A stretch of 64,000 nucleotides of DNA, taken from contig NC_045130.1 in NCBI RefSeq assembly GCF_007655135.1, positions 868,001-932,000 on the forward strand. The letters are read 5' to 3'. Position 1 is the stretch's first letter. The number at the start of each line of letters is the position of its first letter. Shown here one piece after another: positions 59,239-64,000 of the stretch. Under the pieces are notes generated by a model. The model did not search any database. It was not told the DNA's origin and saw nothing but the letters and a program-made list of their open reading frames with translations. This DNA is from Punica granatum. Its lineage: Eukaryota > Streptophyta > Magnoliopsida > Myrtales > Lythraceae. Made by a program: the position numbers and the translations under genes.

Positions 59239-61490
59239 TCAGGAAGTCTTTGCCTTTGGCGGTGATGGAAGCAACTATACAAAAACAGTTGCATATATCA
59301 TTAGCAAATCTATGTGCAGTTTGCTGGAAAGAACAGGTAAAGTAAACAACTCCTGCGTAATCGAGAGATGTGAACTCGAGGACAGAGCATTTTCAGATAA
59401 ACAAGTCCAATCTATACTGTCTGCTTAGTGTGATTGAATTTCAGGGATCACTCTAAGACCAGTTTGCTGGGCCATTATCATACCAATAAAGGATGAATAC
59501 TGTTGAATATTGCTTCATTTCTTCTGCTTATGCTGGAGAAGATTCCAGGAATACTGAATTCTTGAAAATTGCTAATTTATGAATGTTCTGATATAACTCA
59601 AAAAAAATTTCACTGTTCTAACATTTCACAAAATCTAATGCCTCTGCCATTACAGCCACAACCCACTGTCTAGGATGGCAGGCTGTGGCTGACCACAAAA
59701 TTTGGTACCTTGGAGGGAGTTGGCCATGACATTCAGAAAATTCTTTACATACTTTGAGAATATTATTTCTTGAAATTACAGAGTTTACTGATTGACCTAA
59801 ATGTTTATCTATTTATAGAAGGTTCTGAATGAACCAAACATTTATAAAAAAAAAAAAAAGGGGCCTCCATTTTTTCCCCCCCTCAAAGAAAGTAAGACCT
59901 TGAACAACCAGGGCCCTTTAGTATCTACTTTCTAGTTCCCTGACCTAAATACCGTGAATGCGCAGACAGATCACCTCAGGTTATGTCACAACCATCAGCC
60001 CGAAGTACAACACCACCAATACTATACATAAGGGTAAGAGAGGGGCATAAAGAATGAAAATATAGGTGGAACATAGAATTAAAGACTACCTGATAGCATG
60101 AGATGAGAGAGCTAACAAATCCAAAGGCTCCTGTAACACGGGGAGTAACCTTCTTCGGTGCCAACTGAAGCAACCCGACTGCAACCACTATATCCATGCC
60201 TGCCTTAATCAGGGCCAAGGTTCTCTCATTCGATTTTCTAAGCTTTGCACGATACTGCTCATTCTGCACCAGAGAAGATAAGGTGAATCGGAGGGTACGG
60301 AAAACAAAGGAAAATGATAGATTTAAACCCATGAATAGGAGTGCAACTCAAAGTACCTGATACTTATCGCTGCCCTTAAGCTCTTTTGCTAACTTCTTCG
60401 TTGAAGCTGACAACCTGCCGATCTCCCCAAGCTGATGCACAATGGCAGAAAATTAGTCTTTTCCTTTAATTTCTTCCTCTTCTTTCTTTAGATGGGATGT
60501 TTCACAAAATGAAGAGGACACTTAGAAAGAGAGGAGGTGTAGCAGACCTCAACCAAAGTAGTGCATACAGAGGCGCCCATCCAACAGAACAGAGATACCC
60601 GACCAATTATCTCAGCACGTTCCTTGTTCTATAAAGACATTGTATTGAATTTCTTATCAAATTTTCAGCAACAAACCAAAACCAATTATAAAACAGAAAA
60701 GAGCAATGTGTTTATTTACCTTGTATATGCCAGTTCTATGAAGCCAAACAAATTGATCAAGAAACAAGAAAGTTGATAGCAGCGCATTTTTAGACTGCAA
60801 CAAAGAAAAATGTCAAGCCACCGAAAGCAGAAGCATTGCACCAATTATGCAAACCGTTCTAGCAGCGCAGCAATTTTCTCATACCTTTCCAAGCAAAACA
60901 AGTGGTAGCGGTGTTCCTTCTGGTGTGGGACTAATAAGTGCATGCAGATCATTGATAAACTGCCAATTTAAAGACCAAAAATGAGTGCACGCTGATCATC
61001 GATAAAGAACTATCAAAACGTTAATTGCATCAACGAAATAGACATGGAGAAAATTAGTGCGTGCAGATAAAAAATTAGTGCCTTAGTATTATCCCTTCAA
61101 CATCAGAAGAGGAAAATTTATCAGGGGCATTTTTATCAGCTGCAAATGAAGTAGGCACGCTAGCAATGGACATATGCTAGCCAATAAGAGCCATCTTCAC
61201 TATAGTTTAGGTCAGAACAATAATTTATGACATGAAATAGCTGACCAATCAACATTTTGATTCAATTGGATTGACATTCTAGAAAAATACAACCTCACCT
61301 TGAAAAGACGAAAGACTTTTCGCGCCAGGCTTGTTGATTTGTCAACATTTTGGGCTGTTCCAGGCTCTCCATTGCTCAAGAATTTCGAACCGTACTGTAT
61401 AGCCCTGCATATCTTATCCCTAGCTTCAGCCTTGTTCAAATACAGAGTTGCAAGAGCAAGTTCTGCTCTAGCTACATCTAGCGAACTCAT
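59239..61490 (-). CDS. PEX11: Peroxisomal membrane protein 11 (PEX11 C/D/E type)
   Basis: Peroxisomal membrane protein that elongates and proliferates peroxisomes. Seven phase-0 exons (transcript order): 61299-61490, 60885-60959, 60720-60794, 60548-60628, 60357-60431, 60090-60263, 59239-59274; 235 residues, exactly the size of Arabidopsis PEX11C/D/E. N-terminal amphipathic region ELALATLYLNKAEARDKICR and KSTSLARKVFRLFK, then FINDLHALISP, FLFLDQFVWLHRTGIYK, ISLFCW-like VSLFCWMGASVCTTLVE, and the C-terminal segment RAKLRKSNERTLALIKAGMD followed by TPRVTGAFGFVSSLISCYQ. The last exon codes only LLPSPPKAKTS and stop, 36 nt, found 815 bp further on by its conservation with the family tail. A 5'-UTR intron is likely: CTTCAAG|GTGCGT (minus) lies near 62224, and the acceptor is not defined. 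Confidence 0.95.
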
Positions 61491-63644
61491 CTTTTATCTG
61501 CCTGCTAGAGCAGCAAAGCTAATATTACACACTTCCATCCGAGGATTTGAGAGGAAAAAATAATATAAATTTCACTACAAAAGGATGCACAAACTTCAAG
61601 TATAGAGTTGTAAACTTTCAATTAAGGTTAGCTGTTTCTCTTTCTCGCAAAGTTAGAAGCGAATAAACGAAATCAGTCGAGCATGATAGCTGAGTACTGA
61701 TTTCTAGAGATAAACTCTCCACTCGAATATGTAACAGAAGAGAGCAAGAAATCAGCATAAATGAATCCTAAGACCCATTTCTAGTGCAATAATACATCCA
61801 TTCTCAGCTCCACTCTCCATTCCACTCTCCATCTAATTTCTCTGGAACAGAAAGAAAGACGCATATACACAAAACATCGTTATTCGTGAAAAAGGCAAAT
61901 CCTGTCTACCAGCAGCACTGTACAGAATTTACAACTACGGCTCGTGAAGAAAACCAATTAAACGTATTCTCTGTAGCCCTAAGCTCGAGTTCAAACAAAA
62001 ACGCCCCATTCAGAGTCTATATCCATCCACCGAAAGACGCCATTGAAGCTTAACAGAACTGTATAAACCAGAAGAAACATTCCTCGCAGCTGCAATCATC
62101 TATATTATAGCAACCACTCCATCGGAAATCAAGAGAACGAAATCCAAACCTAGGAAGGGAGACTGAAACGCGAAATCAAGCAGAAGCAACGATTTCTCGA
62201 CCAGTTGCAAGATGATCGATTACGCACCTTGAAGGGAGAGCTGACTTTCAGATTATCCGTCCTCGAAAGTCACAATCACAATCTTATTGCAGAGCGCAGA
62301 GGGAGATGGAGATGGAGATGGAGATGGAGATGGAGGGAGTGCGAATTTCTATGTTCTCCTTGGGTGATGAGGGATTGTTTGGTTCGGTCGCATACGACAA
62401 CGTCGAGACTAGCAGTGTTCAGTCCTCTCAACCAAACGGCGGGGAGCATGGGCTTAATATTTTATTACTTTTCCCGGTCAGATAGATTTAAAGCCCTCAA
62501 TTTCCATAGCTCCTTCAATACGATCCTCAAGGTATGATTTATTCTAAACAAGCCCTTCAAGTTTCCTGCAAAGTTTTGGCAAAAGAGCCACTGCCCCATA
62601 GTTTATTGCCTTTTCGGTTATTAAAAAAAAACCCATAAGCATAGTATAATAAAATAAAAATATTAACAATTAATAAATTGATACGGATAATCTCATTTAG
62701 TATTGAATATAAAACCTATTAAGCAAGAGTGTTTTTCATAGCATTACATCCCTCTTTAATAGTTGGACATTTTATTTATAGAGGTTTGTTTTTTTGCTCC
62801 TTTTTATGGGTGAAATATTGTTGCTCTTGCCCGTGCTAATGGAGATGATGACAGGAATATTATTTTCCATATGTTAGTCATTCTAATTACGTGTGTATAT
62901 ATATATATATATATATATCGATTATATGAGAGGCTTACGAGCCTAGTGCAATGAAATAGAAATCTTAATAACTAATAAAGTATGGGTAATCCCATTAGGT
63001 ATCAAATTTGCAACCTTTTGATTGTCAGATAGCGGCGTGCACCATCGTGCTAGACCCACTTTTATACATGTAAATAATCTACATTTGGAAATTAAATTAA
63101 TGTACTATTGATTTATAAGAATATACAATTATCTAAGTATGGTTGCAAGAGAAAATGAGTGTAACACAATAGCACACTCTCTCGTATGTCAATTAAGAAG
63201 TTACAAGTGCGATTTTCATTGTGGATTCACCTGTGCTCTTTTATTTGCTAAATAAAATATTAAGATTGGATTAGGTTCATGGAAAAAAAAGTGCGTTTAC
63301 TTATTATATTTTCTGCCACCCACTTACCATTATACAGTAATAAAATTCATCAAGTTACTACACAACTTTGCAGTAATACGAGCTTGAGATAATACAATTG
63401 GCCCAGGGTAATGTCGCAGGGCTTAATTAATATATGTAGGATTAGGATATGAGATCGTAGCATATAGACGAAATAGGATGATTGATTTGCGTAGGCAGGG
63501 CAAGGAGCTTGTGCACACTGCAGTTCATTACTCCATGTCCCAATACACACATTTTCTTTTAGAGGATAATTTATAGACAATGAGATATTGATCATCACAC
63601 AAACAGAAATGGGAAAGGATAGTGGCACTATAGTCGTGCCTAAC
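61491..63644. other. PEX11 leader/promoter region and spacer
   Basis: Includes the probable PEX11 5'-UTR exon near 62224-62340, a GGAGAT hexamer run at 62301-62335, and AT-rich sequence with a (TA)n tract at 62895-62918. No further gene is supported. Confidence 0.45.
62301..62335. repeat. (GGAGAT)n hexanucleotide repeat
   Basis: About five to six tandem GGAGAT units, read as CCATCT/CTCCAT in the PEX11 sense strand, where pyrimidine-rich tracts are common in plant 5' leaders. Confidence 0.85.
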
Positions 63645-64000
63645 CTAACTCTTACTGAACAAACTCCAGAATTTCCCTCTCTCCAATCTCTCGAGCAGCT
63701 TCTTCGATCCCGGGACATCCATCTCGGTCAGCTTCTTCAAGTACCCAATCGCCCCGTAAGAGACCATAACCTTCCTGCACTTCTTGCTGGATGAGAGGCA
63801 CAACAAACACGACACTGCATATTTCTTTGCAGTGTTCCTCGGATTTGGGTCGAGCTGTTGGACCAGATTGGGCACGCTCTTGTCGTTCCTCTTGACCTCC
63901 CTGTAGTTCTGATGAACTGTTATGAGGGAAGAGATGGCCTGAGCAGAGACTTCCCTTAGGGTGTCCGATTTCAGCTCGAGGGAGTTTATCAGGAGGGGAA
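63645..64000 (-). CDS. Armadillo-repeat protein, 3' end (partial)
   Basis: The last 117 codons and stop of a minus-strand gene cut by the window edge. Helical ARM-type sequence is visible: LLINSLELKSDTLREVSAQA, ISSLITVHQNYREVKRNDKS, VPNLVQQLDPNPRNTAKKYA, VSCLLCLSSSKKCRKVMVSY, GAIGYLKKLTEMDVPGSKKL, then LERLERGKFWSLFSKS. Plant ARM-only proteins of this type are usually intron-poor; no splice site is needed in the visible part. It matches, from memory, the ARM gene At2g45720, which lies next to PEX11D in Arabidopsis. Function is not established; such repeats bind partner proteins. Confidence 0.85.
   Translation of the reverse strand, partial: PLLINSLELKSDTLREVSAQAISSLITVHQNYREVKRNDKSVPNLVQQLDPNPRNTAKKYAVSCLLCLSSSKKCRKVMVSYGAIGYLKKLTEMDVPGSKKLLERLERGKFWSLFSKS

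Noticed and set aside
1..64000. CRISPR arrays, operons, phage or organellar insertions
   Set aside because: No regularly spaced short repeats with unique spacers, no prokaryotic gene layout and no plastid or mitochondrial gene sequence was recognised.

Overview
This is a gene-rich stretch of nuclear DNA from a flowering plant, almost certainly a eudicot. Genes carry several short GT-AG introns, gene products are plant-specific (galactolipid synthase DGD2, chloroplast SRP receptor cpFtsY, QUA3-type pectin methyltransferase, BON1-associated C2 proteins), and the gaps are AT-rich with (TA)n and (CT)n tracts and many small transposons. The species cannot be fixed from the sequence alone. I see no bacterial, organellar or viral gene set.

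Layout. 1-20 kb, all on the plus strand: DGD2 (1342-3629), a methyl-CpG-binding-domain-like gene whose 3' half is an array of tandemly duplicated exons (6204-12224), a three-repeat MYB (MYB3R, 13569-16557), and a hotdog acyl-CoA thioesterase (16976-18829). 21.4-22.5 kb: a minus-strand TRIM-type LTR array with intact target-site duplications. 22.9-26.7 kb, minus: cpFtsY. 27.1-28.1 kb, plus: an intronless acidic Ser/Glu-rich protein. 28-41 kb: a transposon-rich region with two BAP-like C2-domain genes (32144-32722 and 38267-38782, plus) and a tRNA-Gly(GCC) at 41229-41299. 42-64 kb, all minus: QUA3-like methyltransferase, COP9 signalosome subunit 1 (CSN1/FUS6), a second, diverged PMT methyltransferase, PEX11 (C/D/E type), and the 3' end of an armadillo-repeat gene cut by the window edge.

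The genes do not form a functional operon-like unit. The gene set does match three Arabidopsis segments as I remember them: At2g45720-45770 (ARM, PEX11D, PMT, BAP2, cpFtsY), At3g61070-61200 (PEX11E, CSN1, BAP1, thioesterase) and At4g00540-00740 (MYB3R2, DGD2, QUA3). The window looks like a less fractionated version of an ancestral block that Arabidopsis has split among duplicated segments.

The most unusual structure is the MBD-like gene: six near-identical blocks of about 585-630 bp, plus one enlarged by an insertion, in which a duplication broke inside two different exons and made repeated hybrid exons, all in phase 1-1. Other points of note are the TRIM array with its 5-bp TSD, a non-autonomous hAT element with 8-bp TSD and a tRNA-like promoter inside, an inverted-repeat element with a MITE nested in only one arm, a GC-AG intron in CSN1, and competing 3' splice sites in cpFtsY. 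I found no credible sign of a wholly undescribed multi-gene system. Exon coordinates come from reading splice sites and protein continuity by eye; for each complete gene the summed exon lengths are divisible by three.
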